NCBI RefSeq assembly: GCF_900094545.1
Contig: NZ_FMAH01000001.1
Coordinates: 1-64,000, forward strand
DNA: 64,000 nucleotides
Direction: 5' to 3'
From: Martinezella miluonensis
GTDB lineage: Bacteria; Pseudomonadota; Alphaproteobacteria; Rhizobiales; Rhizobiaceae
How positions within the stretch are numbered: the first letter of the stretch is position 1; the number at the start of each line of letters is the position of its first letter. The position numbers were made by a program, and so were the translations under genes. This document shows, piece after piece, positions 8,951 through 18,621 of this stretch. The notes below the pieces were generated by a model that had not been told where the DNA came from, made no database searches, and worked only from the letters and a program-made list of their open reading frames with translations.

Positions 8951-9496
8951 TCATTTGTTGCCGTAGATATCGCCCGCGGAGGTGACGATGATCCACTTTC
9001 CGTCTCGCTGTTCGATCGAGGCCAGGCGACTGTTGTCGGGCAGAACGGAGCCGACGCGCACGACGTACATGCCGGTATCGTCCTCGATCAGCGCGCGCCC
9101 GTTGACCACATGCAGCAGGTGGAATGGGGTCTTGCCGGGAAACGGCTGCTGATCGGCGGGTTGCCCCTTGTCGTCCTCGCGGCCGATATTGCTGACTGTC
9201 GCGGTCGTCAGCGGATCGGGAATTAGGTCCCGCGGCTCGCTGGGGTTCTTGTTGACCATGGCGAGCGGCGATACGCTGACCACCTCGCGGCCAGGCCAGT
9301 TCGGCAGATCGCGGGTGCGATCGCCTTCAGCGACCTGGATGCCGAACTTGTCCGGATTCAGGAAAACGTACCAGGGAAAGAAGGCGGAGGCACCGGCGAG
9401 CACCAGCCCCGTACAGGCCAAAGCCTTGTCGGTGATGGTCCGTCTCCTTGCCGACCTCGGCGGAGTTACCGGTTCGTCTGCGTCGGATTCTCTCAC
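8951..9496 (-). CDS. Conserved-type hypothetical membrane protein in flagellar operon
   Basis: 181 aa. GTG start at 9496 supported by GAGGGG 6 nt upstream. A positively charged N-terminus (SARRRTITDKA) leads into one membrane helix (ALACTGLVLAGASAFFPWYVFL). The remaining ~135 residues would be periplasmic and end in a compact beta-rich domain (GRALIEDDTGMYVVRVGSVLPDNSRLASIEQRDGKWIIVTSAGDIYG). An uncharacterised gene occupies the same place between fliI and flgB in S. meliloti. The C-terminal domain vaguely recalls PilP-like pilotin domains. No function is assigned; a structural or assembly role is inferred from position. Confidence 0.85.
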   Translation of the reverse strand: MRESDADEPVTPPRSARRRTITDKALACTGLVLAGASAFFPWYVFLNPDKFGIQVAEGDRTRDLPNWPGREVVSVSPLAMVNKNPSEPRDLIPDPLTTATVSNIGREDDKGQPADQQPFPGKTPFHLLHVVNGRALIEDDTGMYVVRVGSVLPDNSRLASIEQRDGKWIIVTSAGDIYGNK

Positions 9497-9580
9497 GTCT
9501 GACCCCTCTTTCGGCGCGCAATGCCGGAATATCGGCTGGTTGCGAGCAATGGATGGTTGAAGCGATCCTTCATGCGGCCG

Positions 9581-10969
9581 TCACTTGGCTCTCGCCGGCA
9601 CTGCGCCGGCAGAGCCATTTCTGAGCGCGGTCGCAAGATCGGTGAAGGCATCTTCCGATGGCCCTTCGCCAGGGGTCTGCTTCAGAATGTCGTAGATGAT
9701 CGGCACCTGGCGGACAGCGATATCGAGATCGCCATCGCTGCCCTGGCGGTAGCCGCCGATCAGGCGCAGATCGCGGGTTTCCTCATATCGGTGCACGAGC
9801 GCCTTCAGCCGCGAGACCAGCTTTTCCTGATCCGAGGTCCAAGCCTTGCGCGCCAGACGCGACACCGACGCCAGCGGATCGATCGGCGGATAGCGGCCTT
9901 CCTCGGCGAGACTGCGCTGCAGGACGATGTGACCGTCGAGAATGCCGCGGGTGGAGTCTGCGATCGGGTCGTTGTGATTGTCGCCGTCGACGAGGATGGA
10001 AATGATGGCGGTAATCGTTCCCGTGCCTTCCGGCCCCGGCCCTGCCCGCTCGAGCAGGCGCGGCAATTCCGTGAAGACCGAGGCGGGATATCCGCGGGCG
10101 ATCGGCGGCTCGCCGGATGCGGTGGCGACTTCGCGAATGGCATGGGCGAAGCGGGTCACGCTATCGACGATCAAAAGTACATTGTCGCCCTGATCGCGGA
10201 AATGCTCGGCAATGGTGATAGCCGACAGAGGCGCCATCTTGCGCAGCATCGGGCTTTCGTCGCTGGTCGCAACGACGGCCACCGATTTCTGCATATGGCT
10301 GCCGAGCGTATCCTCGATGAACTCGCGCACTTCGCGGCCACGTTCGCCGACAAGCGCGATGACCACCTTGTCAAAGGCTTCGGCTCTGGCCAGCATCGAC
10401 AGGAGCGTCGATTTGCCGACGCCGGAGCCGGCAAAGATGCCGAGGCGCTGGCCGAGGCAAAGCGGCGAAAAGATATCGATGGCCCGTACGCCGGTCTTGA
10501 AACCGGTTTCGACGCGCTGGCGCGTCATCGACGGCGGAGCGGTATTGGAGATCGAACGCGACTCGAGCCCCGCCGCCAAAGGGCCCAATCCGTCGATCGG
10601 CTCGCCCAGCGAATTGATCGTGCGGCCGCACCAGCTGTTGTCGGGCGCGATGCGGAAAGCCCCCTTGCGGATGATGGTATCCTGGATGCCGATCGGCTCG
10701 CCAGGCTCGATCGGACAAACATAGGTCAGCTCCGGCTCGACGCGCACGACCTCGCCGAGATGGATGCCCGTCTTCGAGCGATGGGCAACGAAGTCACCGA
10801 GGCGCACCTGCCTGGAAAGGCCGGCAACCGTGTAATGTCCAGCGGCGATGGTGCGCACATGACCGCCATGGGCCACGGCATTCTCCGCCATCGCATACTG
10901 TCCTGCCAGAACAGCCATATGCGAAAGCTTCGGCGACAGCGCGTCCTCCGGCAACCGATCCTCGACCAT
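9581..10969 (-). CDS. fliI: Flagellum-specific ATPase FliI
   Basis: 462 aa. Walker A loop [17 protein letters not shown] (about residues 177-193), [16 protein letters not shown], Walker B [17 protein letters not shown], and the export-ATPase segment [36 protein letters not shown]-like. It energises unfolding and delivery of export substrates at the flagellar gate. GAGGA upstream of the start. It follows flgF by 12 nt. No fliH or fliJ is recognisable beside it. Confidence 0.97.
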   Translation of the reverse strand: [462 protein letters not shown]

Positions 10970-10981
10970 GATTCGTCCTCT

Positions 10982-11716
10982 TTACTGGCTGCCGCCGAGG
11001 GTCTTGATCGCGTCGGTGAGAGTGCCTTCGCTGCTGCTGGTGAGCGTGCTGATATTGTCGAATGCGCGGCTGACCTCGATCAGATTGGTCATTTCCCGCA
11101 TGCCGTTCACGTTGGAATTTTCAAGATATCCCTGTGCGACGCCGACATTCGAGCGGTCGATAACCGACTGGGGCGTGTCGGTCGGCAGGATGCCGCTATT
11201 CTGGTAGCGCAGGAAACCCTTGCCCACATCCGCATTGTAGAGCCCGATCTGACCCATGACCTTGCCGTTCTGCGCGATCGTGCCATTCGACGCGACGGTC
11301 GGGGCGCCGCCCGACGGATCGAGCTGGATCGGGGCGCCGCCGGGGTCGACGATGGGAAAGCCGCGCACGGACACCAGCGCACCGCTTTCGTTCATGGTGA
11401 AGCGGCCGTCGCGCGTCAGCACCAGGCCGGCAGGCGTATTCAGGCCGAACCAGGCATCGCCCTTGACGGCGAAATCGAAGAGATTGCCGGTGTTCTGCAG
11501 TTCGCCATTTTCGACGGAGAGATAGTCGTTGCCTTGCGATACGAAGGCGACCTTGGCGTTGAGCTTGTTTTCGGTGTTGCTGAGAACCTGATCGAACTTG
11601 ACCTCGGTACCGCGGAAGCCGGTCGTGTTCACATTGGCCAAGTTATCGGCGATTGTTGTCAGACGCCGCTCGAGCGCCATCTGGGACGATAGCGCCACAT
11701 AAATACCAGACTGCAT
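10982..11716 (-). CDS. flgF: Flagellar rod protein FlgF
   Basis: 244 aa from ATG 11716 (MQSGIYVALSSQMALERRL), with GGAGGGC just upstream. The open frame extends to 11869, but the extra residues lack flagellar features. Axial motif TTIADNLANVNTTGFRGTEVKFDQVL and C-terminal LENSNVNGMREMTNLIEVSRAFDNISTL. First gene of the minus-strand rod/ring/export operon that runs to fliP. Confidence 0.97.
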   Translation of the reverse strand: MQSGIYVALSSQMALERRLTTIADNLANVNTTGFRGTEVKFDQVLSNTENKLNAKVAFVSQGNDYLSVENGELQNTGNLFDFAVKGDAWFGLNTPAGLVLTRDGRFTMNESGALVSVRGFPIVDPGGAPIQLDPSGGAPTVASNGTIAQNGKVMGQIGLYNADVGKGFLRYQNSGILPTDTPQSVIDRSNVGVAQGYLENSNVNGMREMTNLIEVSRAFDNISTLTSSSEGTLTDAIKTLGGSQ

Positions 11717-11937
11717 TTTCAACGCCCTCCGGACATTGGAGAATAACGGGAAAGGAAACGCTAGGGCGTTCCTACATTTCGTTAGCGGGGCATGGATGCC
11801 CTTACCCGCTATCCTGCCGGCATTGGCTTGTGCGAAGCTGACACGGCAAAATAAGGTTGCGAGCGACATCGAACAGCCTCACGCAAGGCAGATCTCCTAG
11901 TTCATCGTATGAAGCAACGTTCAGGTGTGGACCGACG
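11717..11937. promoter_or_regulatory. Divergent promoter region between flgF and motA operons
   Basis: 221 bases separate the divergent starts of flgF and motA. It must hold the promoters of both long flagellar operons. No box was assigned confidently by eye. Confidence 0.6.
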
Positions 11938-12810
11938 ATGAACATTATTATCGGATTTGTAGTGACCTGCGGCTGCATCATAGGCAGCTTTATGGCTATG
12001 GGCGGAGACGTAGGCGCGCTGTTCCAGCCCTTCGAATTTGTCATTATCGCAGGCGCCGGTCTCGGCGGCTTCATCATGGCCAATCCGATGAAGGTCGTGA
12101 AGGACTCGGGCAAGGCGCTCGGCGAAGCCTTCCGCCATGCGGTTCCCAAAGAACGCAATTATCTCGACACGCTCGGCGTGCTCTATGCCCTGATGCGCGA
12201 CCTGCGCACCAAGTCGCGCAACGAGATCGAAGCCCATATCGACAATCCGGATGAATCGGCGATCTTCCAGGCCGCGCCGACGGTGTTGAAGAACAAGGAT
12301 CTCACGGCTTTCATCTGCGATTATGTCCGCCTCATCATCATCGGTAACGCCCGCTCGCACGAGATCGAGGCGCTGATGGACGAAGAACTCGACACCATGC
12401 AGCACGACAAGATGAAGCCCTATCACGCGATCACGATCATGGGCGATTCGTTCCCCGCCATCGGTATCGTCGCCGCCGTTCTCGGCGTCATCAAGGCCAT
12501 GAGCCACATCAACGAATCACCTGAGGTTCTCGGCCACCTCATCGGATCGGCGCTCGTCGGCACCTTCCTCGGCATCATCCTGTCCTATTCCGTCTGCGCG
12601 CCGCTGGTTTCGCAGATCAAGGTCGTACGCAACAAGCAGCACCGCCTCTACGTCATCGTGAAGCAGACGCTGCTGGCTTACATGAACGGTTCCGTACCGC
12701 AGGTCGCGCTCGAATACGGCCGTAAGACCATCTCCTCCTACGAGCGCCCATCCATCGATGCCGTCGAGCAGGAAATGATGAACCCCGGCGGTGAAAGCAA
12801 GGCGGCCTGA
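11938..12810 (+). CDS. motA: Flagellar motor stator protein MotA
   Basis: 290 aa from ATG 11938 ([23 protein letters not shown]); the frame is open further upstream but the stator homology begins here. Four membrane segments; cytoplasmic-loop signature [21 protein letters not shown]-terminal pair [20 protein letters not shown] and [26 protein letters not shown]. Forms the proton channel with MotB, whose gene is not in the window. First gene of the plus-strand motA-flhB block, 5 nt before fliM. Confidence 0.97.
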   Translation: MNIIIGFVVTCGCIIGSFMAMGGDVGALFQPFEFVIIAGAGLGGFIMANPMKVVKDSGKALGEAFRHAVPKERNYLDTLGVLYALMRDLRTKSRNEIEAHIDNPDESAIFQAAPTVLKNKDLTAFICDYVRLIIIGNARSHEIEALMDEELDTMQHDKMKPYHAITIMGDSFPAIGIVAAVLGVIKAMSHINESPEVLGHLIGSALVGTFLGIILSYSVCAPLVSQIKVVRNKQHRLYVIVKQTLLAYMNGSVPQVALEYGRKTISSYERPSIDAVEQEMMNPGGESKAA

Positions 12811-12815
12811 CAATC

Positions 12816-13763
12816 ATGAGCCAGCAATCCGCACATAAGGCACAAGCGATGGATCGCACCCTCTTTGCCAAGCTCACAGGCAATCTTGGCGATCAGGCGA
12901 CGATCTCCAAGCTCGGTACCTCCTTCGCTCAGGTCTATGCCGAATTCCTGCCCGATATCATCAAGAGCGAGACGGGTCTCGAGATCAGCATTGCCTATGC
13001 CGGCTGTCAGTCCGGCTTGATGAACGACCTGATCGCCGGGCTCGGCGGCAATCATGCTATGGTCAACGGATCATTGCGCAACTGGGCGCCCAAATTCGCT
13101 CTCGGTTGCGGCACCAGTTTCATTATGACGCTGATGGAACACATGCTGGGAGCTCGCCCGGAAGACATGGAAGTGGCCGTTGCAAGGCCGCTTTCGGTGA
13201 TCGAGCTCGATCTTTCCGTCATGGTGTTCGACAAGATTGCCAATGTGCTCCGTTCGGCGGTTAACGCCTCTGGCGGCTTCGAGCCCTACCTGGATCCGCC
13301 CCGCAACGTCGAAGATCTCCCGACAGCGATTGGCGAGGAGAACGACGACTTTGCCGCTGCAATCACGATGATGATTTCGCTTGGCAAATGCGTTTCCCAG
13401 ATCGTCATCATCGTGCCCCAGCGCGATCTGCTGCGCACCGTCGTCAGCGCGCCGCGTGCGAAAAATCCAACGGCCGCCTCCCAGGCCTGGTCGGAGCAGC
13501 TCAGCGAACAGGTGCGCCGCTCGCAAGTGACGCTGGAAGCCCGCATCCGACTGCAATCGCTGACGCTCGATACGATTTCCAAGCTCGAGGTCGGCGACGT
13601 CATTCCCTTCATGGATAATACCGGCGACGTCCGGGTTGAGGTCAGCGCCAACAGCAAAGACCTTTATATTTGCGAATTCGGCCGTTCCGGCGAAAATTAT
13701 ACTGTGCGCGTCAAGGACAACGTCAACTCCGACGACGAGCTTCTTCGACACCTAATGAATTGA
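12816..13763 (+). CDS. fliM: Flagellar motor switch protein FliM
   Basis: 315 aa. Middle domain GLGGNHAMVNGSLRNWAPKFALGCGTSFIMTLMEHMLG; C-terminal SpoA-like domain LTLDTISKLEVGDVIPFMDNTGDVRVEVSANSKDLYICEFGRSGENYTVRV. C-ring component that receives CheY-P. The canonical extreme N-terminal CheY-binding peptide is not obvious. Lies between motA and fliN as in S. meliloti. Confidence 0.93.
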   Translation: MSQQSAHKAQAMDRTLFAKLTGNLGDQATISKLGTSFAQVYAEFLPDIIKSETGLEISIAYAGCQSGLMNDLIAGLGGNHAMVNGSLRNWAPKFALGCGTSFIMTLMEHMLGARPEDMEVAVARPLSVIELDLSVMVFDKIANVLRSAVNASGGFEPYLDPPRNVEDLPTAIGEENDDFAAAITMMISLGKCVSQIVIIVPQRDLLRTVVSAPRAKNPTAASQAWSEQLSEQVRRSQVTLEARIRLQSLTLDTISKLEVGDVIPFMDNTGDVRVEVSANSKDLYICEFGRSGENYTVRVKDNVNSDDELLRHLMN

Positions 13764-13829
13764 CCGGCTGGCGGGTGGCCTCCCCACCCACGGCAGCTTG
13801 AGGCAAGTTTCAACTGGAATAGTGATTTC

Positions 13830-14360
13830 ATGGCTACGAAGACGATACAGCAAGACAGCGACGAATCGCTGGAGATTTCAAACAGCGACGCCGCATTGGA
13901 CGAGGCCATCGATGGTCTGCGCGGCGTCCTGAAGAAGGATAGCGACGGCGGCATGCCGGATCTCGACACCGATGCCTTCGGCGCGGAAACCGGCACGGAT
14001 CTTTCCACCTTCGGCGATTTCGGCGACGAGGATTCCAGCCCGGCTTTCGGCGACAGCGATTTTGCCAGCGCCTCCGCGGCGCCGGCGCCGCTCGGCAGCG
14101 CTCTTGCCGCCAATCTCGACATGATCATGGATATCCCGATCGACGTCCAGATCGTGCTCGGCACCAGCCGCATGCAGGTTTCCGGCCTGATGAATCTGAG
14201 CGAAGGCGCAATCATCGCGCTCGACAAGAAGATCGGCGAACCTGTCGAAATCACCGTAAACGGCCGCAAGATCGGCCGGGGCGAAATTACCGTTCTGGAA
14301 CATGATGACACCAGATTCGGTATCAAGCTCACTGAAGTCTACAACACGAAAAAAAGCTGA
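13830..14360 (+). CDS. fliN: Flagellar motor switch protein FliN
   Basis: 176 aa. An acidic low-complexity N-terminal ~95 residues (many D/E/S/G) precede a C-terminal SpoA domain ([54 protein letters not shown]). It is longer than enterobacterial FliN (137 aa) because of the N-terminal extension, a trait seen in alphaproteobacteria. C-ring component with FliM and FliG. Confidence 0.96.
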   Translation: MATKTIQQDSDESLEISNSDAALDEAIDGLRGVLKKDSDGGMPDLDTDAFGAETGTDLSTFGDFGDEDSSPAFGDSDFASASAAPAPLGSALAANLDMIMDIPIDVQIVLGTSRMQVSGLMNLSEGAIIALDKKIGEPVEITVNGRKIGRGEITVLEHDDTRFGIKLTEVYNTKKS

Positions 14361-14409
14361 ACCCGGCTCAGGATGAGCCCACTCCCTGTGCGGGATGGAG
14401 ACGAAGACC

Positions 14410-15453
14410 ATGATGGACTTTGACGATTTCAGCGGCGCACTTGCCGAGAAACCGTTATCTCAGACTGAAAAGGCGGCCGCCGTCCTTCTTGCTATGGGAA
14501 AGCAGGTGGCAGGGCGGCTGCTCAAATATTTTACCCAGAACGAATTGCAGATGATCATTGCCTCCGCGCAATCGCTGAGGCTCATTCCGCCGGACGAACT
14601 GGCTCAGCTCGTCGCGGAATTCGAGGACCTGTTTACCGAAGGCGCCGGCCTGATGGATAACGCCAAGGCCATCGAGAGCATTCTCGAGGAAGGCCTGACG
14701 CCGGACGAAGTAGACAGCCTGCTCGGCCGCCGTACCGCCTTCCAGGCCTACGAGACCTCGATCTGGGATCGCCTGGGCGAAGCGGATCCTGTCTTCGTTG
14801 CCAAGTTCCTCCTGCGCGAGCATCCGCAGACTATCGCCTATGTCCTGTCGATGATGCCTTCCGCTTTCGGCGCGAAGGTGCTGCTGCAGCTTCCCGAAGC
14901 CCAGCGCGCCGACATCATGAACCGTACCGTCAACCTGAAGGAAGTCAGCCCGAAAGCCGCGCAGATCATCGAGAACCGCGTGCTCGGACTGATGGCGGAG
15001 ATCGATGCGGAACGCAACGCTTCCGGCTCGACCAAGGTCGCGGACCTCATGAACGAACTCGACAAGCCGCAGGTCGATACGCTGCTGACCTCGCTCGAAT
15101 CGATCAACAAGGAATCGGTCGAGAAGGTTCGTCCGAAGATCTTCCTGTTCGACGATCTCACACGCATGCCGCAGCCGAGCCGCGTGCTGCTGCTCAACGA
15201 TATCGCCTCGGACATTCTGACCATGGCGCTGCGGGGCTCGAACACGGAGATTCGCGAGATCGTCCTGTCCTCGATCAGCCCGCGCCAGCGTCGCATGATC
15301 GAATCGGATCTGCAGATGGGCAATACCGGCATCAACCCGCGCGAAATCGCTATCGCGCGGCGCGCCATCGCCCAGGAAGCCATCCGGCTTGCCAATTCCG
15401 GCCAGATCGAGCTCAAGCCCAAGGAAAATACGCCTGTGGAAGAAGCGGCTTGA
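14410..15453 (+). CDS. fliG: Flagellar motor switch protein FliG
   Basis: 347 aa from ATG 14410 (MMDFDDFSGAL), with GGAG 9 nt upstream. An ATG at 14395 overlaps that ribosome site and is less likely. FliG features: LSQTEKAAAVLLAMGKQVAGRLLKYF, EHPQTIAYVLSMMPSAFGAKVLLQLP, and torque-helix region FLFDDLTRMPQPSRVLLLNDIASDILTMALRGSNTEIREIVLSSISPRQRRMIESDL with alternating charges. Rotor protein linking the MS ring to the stator. Confidence 0.97.
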   Translation: MMDFDDFSGALAEKPLSQTEKAAAVLLAMGKQVAGRLLKYFTQNELQMIIASAQSLRLIPPDELAQLVAEFEDLFTEGAGLMDNAKAIESILEEGLTPDEVDSLLGRRTAFQAYETSIWDRLGEADPVFVAKFLLREHPQTIAYVLSMMPSAFGAKVLLQLPEAQRADIMNRTVNLKEVSPKAAQIIENRVLGLMAEIDAERNASGSTKVADLMNELDKPQVDTLLTSLESINKESVEKVRPKIFLFDDLTRMPQPSRVLLLNDIASDILTMALRGSNTEIREIVLSSISPRQRRMIESDLQMGNTGINPREIAIARRAIAQEAIRLANSGQIELKPKENTPVEEAA

Positions 15454-15546
15454 TCTCGCCGCGACTCACTTGAATTGTCTTAGAGTGCTAAGCTCAGGGC
15501 CGCGTATGAAGCGCGGCCCGTTTCCGTTGCGTAAAGGGCGGCTGCT

Positions 15547-16626
15547 TTGGCTGACGAAGACAAGGACAGTAAAACAGAAAACCCGACGGAGAAAAAACTC
15601 CGCGACACCCTGGAGAAGGGTAACGTACCGCATTCCAGGGAAGCAACGATCTTTGCCACTATGCTGGCGACGGTTATCTACGTCACCTTCTTCCTGCCCG
15701 CACGCATGGGCCGCATGGGCGAGATCCTGCGTGACCTCTTCGAAAAGCCGGATCAATGGAAGCTTGAGACCGGCCCCGACGCCATCTCGCTCTTCATCCG
15801 CATAGGCTGGGAAATCGCCAACATGGTGCTGCCCGCCGTGGTGCTCTTCCTGACCTTCGGCATCGGCGCCTCGATGTTCCAGAACCTGCCGACGCCGGTG
15901 CTGGAGCGAATCAGGCCGCAGTTCTCGCGGATCTCGCCCGTTGCCGGCTGGAAGCGCATATTCAGCATGACGGGCCTGGTGGAATTCGGAAAGTCTCTCA
16001 CGAAGATCGTCATCGTGAGCGTCATCATGTTTTTCGTGCTGCGCAGCCAGTTCTTCCATTCGATCGACGCGATGGCTTCTGATCCGCAAACCATCTTTGT
16101 ACGGCTCGCGACGATCGTTCAGCGAATCCTGGTCATCGTGCTCCTCGCAACCGCGGTCGTCGGCATCGCCGATATATTGTGGAGCCGTTACCACTGGTTC
16201 GACGAGCTGAGGATGACGAAGCAGGAAGTCAAGGACGAACACAAACAGTCGCAGGGCGACCCGATCGTCAAGTCGCGCCAGCGCTCGATCGCGCGTGACC
16301 GCGCCCGCCGGCGCATGATGAAGCAGGTGCCGCGCGCGACCCTCGTCATCGCCAACCCGACTCACTTTGCCGTGGCCTTGCGCTATGTACGCGAGGAAAA
16401 CGACGCACCTGTCGTCGTTGCCAAGGGCCAGGATCTGATCGCTTTGAAAATCAGGGAGATAGCGGAAGCCAACAATATTCCCGTTTTCGAAGATCCGCCC
16501 CTCGCTCGCTCCATGTTTGCGCAAGTCTCGGTTGATAGCGTCATACCGTCAGTATTTTACAAGGCGGTCGCCGAACTTATCCATCGGATCTATGCCGTGC
16601 AGTCAAATAGAAAACGGGTACGATAA
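15547..16626 (+). CDS. flhB: Flagellar export switch protein FlhB
   Basis: 359 aa. N-terminal hydrophilic [26 protein letters not shown], four membrane segments, then the cytoplasmic domain with the autocleavage motif NPTH near residue 270 ([16 protein letters not shown]). It controls the switch in export specificity. The start is a TTG at 15547; AAGGG lies 8 nt upstream and no upstream ATG fits the family N-terminus. Confidence 0.96.
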   Translation: MADEDKDSKTENPTEKKLRDTLEKGNVPHSREATIFATMLATVIYVTFFLPARMGRMGEILRDLFEKPDQWKLETGPDAISLFIRIGWEIANMVLPAVVLFLTFGIGASMFQNLPTPVLERIRPQFSRISPVAGWKRIFSMTGLVEFGKSLTKIVIVSVIMFFVLRSQFFHSIDAMASDPQTIFVRLATIVQRILVIVLLATAVVGIADILWSRYHWFDELRMTKQEVKDEHKQSQGDPIVKSRQRSIARDRARRRMMKQVPRATLVIANPTHFAVALRYVREENDAPVVVAKGQDLIALKIREIAEANNIPVFEDPPLARSMFAQVSVDSVIPSVFYKAVAELIHRIYAVQSNRKRVR

Positions 16627-16631
16627 ACCAT

Positions 16632-17072
16632 ATGAAAAAATGCCCCTACTCTGCCCAGCGCGAACAAATACTTGCCCAAGCCATCAGCCCCGTCGCAAGC
16701 GAGCTGCGTCTTCTCGATGCCGCCGACTTGATCTCGCTGCTGCGTTTCGAACGCTACGGTAATCTTGCTGACCTCGTGGCCTCGGCCGCTGAGCTCTATT
16801 TCCTTCCAGGCGTGGTCAATTTCGGGCTCGGTGGCGACTATAAGCTCGATTGGGGCGGCCCGGCCGAAGTGACGCTCGATCTGGAGATCAAACCGCAGGG
16901 CGTCACCATCTATGCCAAGCTTGCCCTGACGGAGCACTACGCCGGCATCGAAATCAACCATATCGCCTTCGACAGGGCATCTGCCGATCCGGACGAGAAC
17001 ACGGCACTTCTCGCACGCAGTCTGAAGGATGCACGTTACGTCACCCACGGCGAAACAGTGCACGCATTCTGA
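16632..17072 (+). CDS. Hypothetical protein co-transcribed with flhB
   Basis: 146 aa, no signal peptide or membrane helix. It starts 5 nt after the flhB stop. N-terminal half is helical (EQILAQAISPVASELRLLDAADLISLLRFERYGNLADLVASAAEL). The C-terminal half is beta-rich and ends with a conserved-looking HGETVHAF. Unnamed genes sit at this place in related rhizobial flagellar clusters. Function unknown; last gene of the motA-flhB block and convergent with visR. Confidence 0.82.
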   Translation: MKKCPYSAQREQILAQAISPVASELRLLDAADLISLLRFERYGNLADLVASAAELYFLPGVVNFGLGGDYKLDWGGPAEVTLDLEIKPQGVTIYAKLALTEHYAGIEINHIAFDRASADPDENTALLARSLKDARYVTHGETVHAF

Positions 17073-17125
17073 ACCCCTGAAGAAAAACGAAGACCTGCGA
17101 AGCTATCCGCCGAGGCGCTGCACTG

Positions 17126-17872
17126 TCAGCTTATGTAGCCGAAGCGGATCGCCTTCGCGATCGCCTGGATGCGATTGACGCTGTCGAGCTTGATCGTTGC
17201 CGATCCGAGATAGGCGTTGACGGTATGAACCGACAATCCCAGTTTTTCTGCGATTTCTTCGCTGATGCGCCCGTCGCCGGCCAGCTGCAGGCAGGCGATC
17301 TCGCGCTCGCTCAGCGCTTCGGCCGCCTGAGAGCGGCGTTCGTCCAGCGACAGTAGCTCCATCATGATCTGACAGCTGCGGCCATGCAATTCGACGATCA
17401 TGTCACTCGCCAGATCCATGAATTTCGCCGTGAAGACGACGTAGCCATTGCCTACGGCTCCGAGCCGCACGGGAAAAGCAACGCCGGCGAAGGGCAAGAG
17501 ATGGGGTTTCAGGCGCTGCGTAAAGGCCGCAAAGTCGGGCGTCTCGGCGGTGCTGTCGCTATCGCGGCCATTCCACATGAGCGGAAGCAGCGACTTGTCG
17601 ATGTGCTCGATCATGGCGTCGCCGTAGGCATCCACGAAAGACTTGGCAATGACGGAATTGGCGGAGCCCCAGTTGTCGAGCTCGCAGACCAGACGTTGCT
17701 TATGCGGCAGGCCGGAGCCGTGAAGGCGGTAGACCGCGAAGTGCTGTGCATCGATCAGCTTCAGCATCGATACCAGCTTCGGGAAGAGATCGGAGCGACC
17801 AGAAATCCGGCCCGAGCGGGTCAGCCGCGCTTCTGTCGGCATGTCCATCGTCCTGTCTGGCTGATATCGCAT
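17126..17872 (-). CDS. visR: LuxR-type flagellar master regulator VisR
   Basis: 248 aa. N-terminal autoinducer-binding-like domain, then a C-terminal LuxR helix-turn-helix (LSEREIACLQLAGDGRISEEIAEKLGLSVHTVNAYLGSATIKLDSVNRIQAIAKA). GAAGG lies 8 nt before the start. It is 11 nt downstream of visN in the same orientation. By homology VisN and VisR act as a heterodimer at the top of the rhizobial flagellar hierarchy, activating rem. Confidence 0.93.
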   Translation of the reverse strand: MRYQPDRTMDMPTEARLTRSGRISGRSDLFPKLVSMLKLIDAQHFAVYRLHGSGLPHKQRLVCELDNWGSANSVIAKSFVDAYGDAMIEHIDKSLLPLMWNGRDSDSTAETPDFAAFTQRLKPHLLPFAGVAFPVRLGAVGNGYVVFTAKFMDLASDMIVELHGRSCQIMMELLSLDERRSQAAEALSEREIACLQLAGDGRISEEIAEKLGLSVHTVNAYLGSATIKLDSVNRIQAIAKAIRFGYIS

Positions 17873-17883
17873 TCAACGAGCCT

Positions 17884-18621
17884 TCAAACGAGGTTGTTTC
17901 GCACGGCAAAGGCAATAGCCTCGGACCGGGTCTTGGTGGCGGTCTTGCGCATGACGCTGGTGATGTAGTTGTTGATGGTGTTGCGCGATATCCCGAGGAT
18001 CATGGCAATCTCATCGCTCGTCTTGCCTTCGGCAATCCAGAACAAGCATTCCAGCTCGCGGTCGGTCAGATCGAAATCGCGCTCCAGCTTGTCCTCGAAG
18101 CAGCGGGTGCAGCTGGCAAGGTAGCCCGACAGCAGACCGACATCGCGCAAGCGCTCCGACGCGAGCGATGCCGATTCGCGAGCCAGCAGCATCAGGGAAA
18201 AGCGCGTACGGCCGACATTGAGGGTCAGCGCGTGATATTGCCGGCCAACGCCTTCCGGCAACTCGATATCCTCAGGCAGAGAAGCCAGGCTCGGCTGGAA
18301 CAGCGACATGCACTTTTCCAGCTCGCCCATACGGCCATAACCGCTGGTCAATTCGGAGGCCAGGCGCCTGACGAGATCGAAGGGCCAGTCGGAAGAGACG
18401 ACGAAATCGAGGCCGCTTTCCTGGATGAAATCACAGCGCGCCAGAAGATAGTGCGAGGCACCGGCGTAGTTCGCCAGCGCGCGCAGCCCGGCTTGCAGAT
18501 AGGTTGGGCCGGAAATGGCGCTCAGCTGAAGAACGAGCTGCTCGCGCGACATGGCGCCGGCTGATGCCGTTGACCGCGCATCCCTATCGCCTTTGCTCAA
18601 CTGCGATATCTGTATGTCCAT
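17884..18621 (-). CDS. visN: LuxR-type flagellar master regulator VisN
   Basis: 245 aa from ATG 18621 (MDIQISQLSKGDRDARS), with AGGAA about 8-9 nt upstream. The frame is open to 19032, but the upstream part is Arg/Cys-rich and unlike a regulator. C-terminal HTH: LTDRELECLFWIAEGKTSDEIAMILGISRNTINNYITSVMRKTATKTRSEAIAFAV. Partner of VisR; position between flhB-orf and fliF matches other rhizobia. Confidence 0.93.
   Translation of the reverse strand: MDIQISQLSKGDRDARSTASAGAMSREQLVLQLSAISGPTYLQAGLRALANYAGASHYLLARCDFIQESGLDFVVSSDWPFDLVRRLASELTSGYGRMGELEKCMSLFQPSLASLPEDIELPEGVGRQYHALTLNVGRTRFSLMLLARESASLASERLRDVGLLSGYLASCTRCFEDKLERDFDLTDRELECLFWIAEGKTSDEIAMILGISRNTINNYITSVMRKTATKTRSEAIAFAVRNNLV

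Noticed and set aside
9521..11692. 723-codon open frame antisense to fliI and flgF
   Set aside because: The minus strand carries complete FliI and FlgF; the antisense frame has no family motif and spans two genes.
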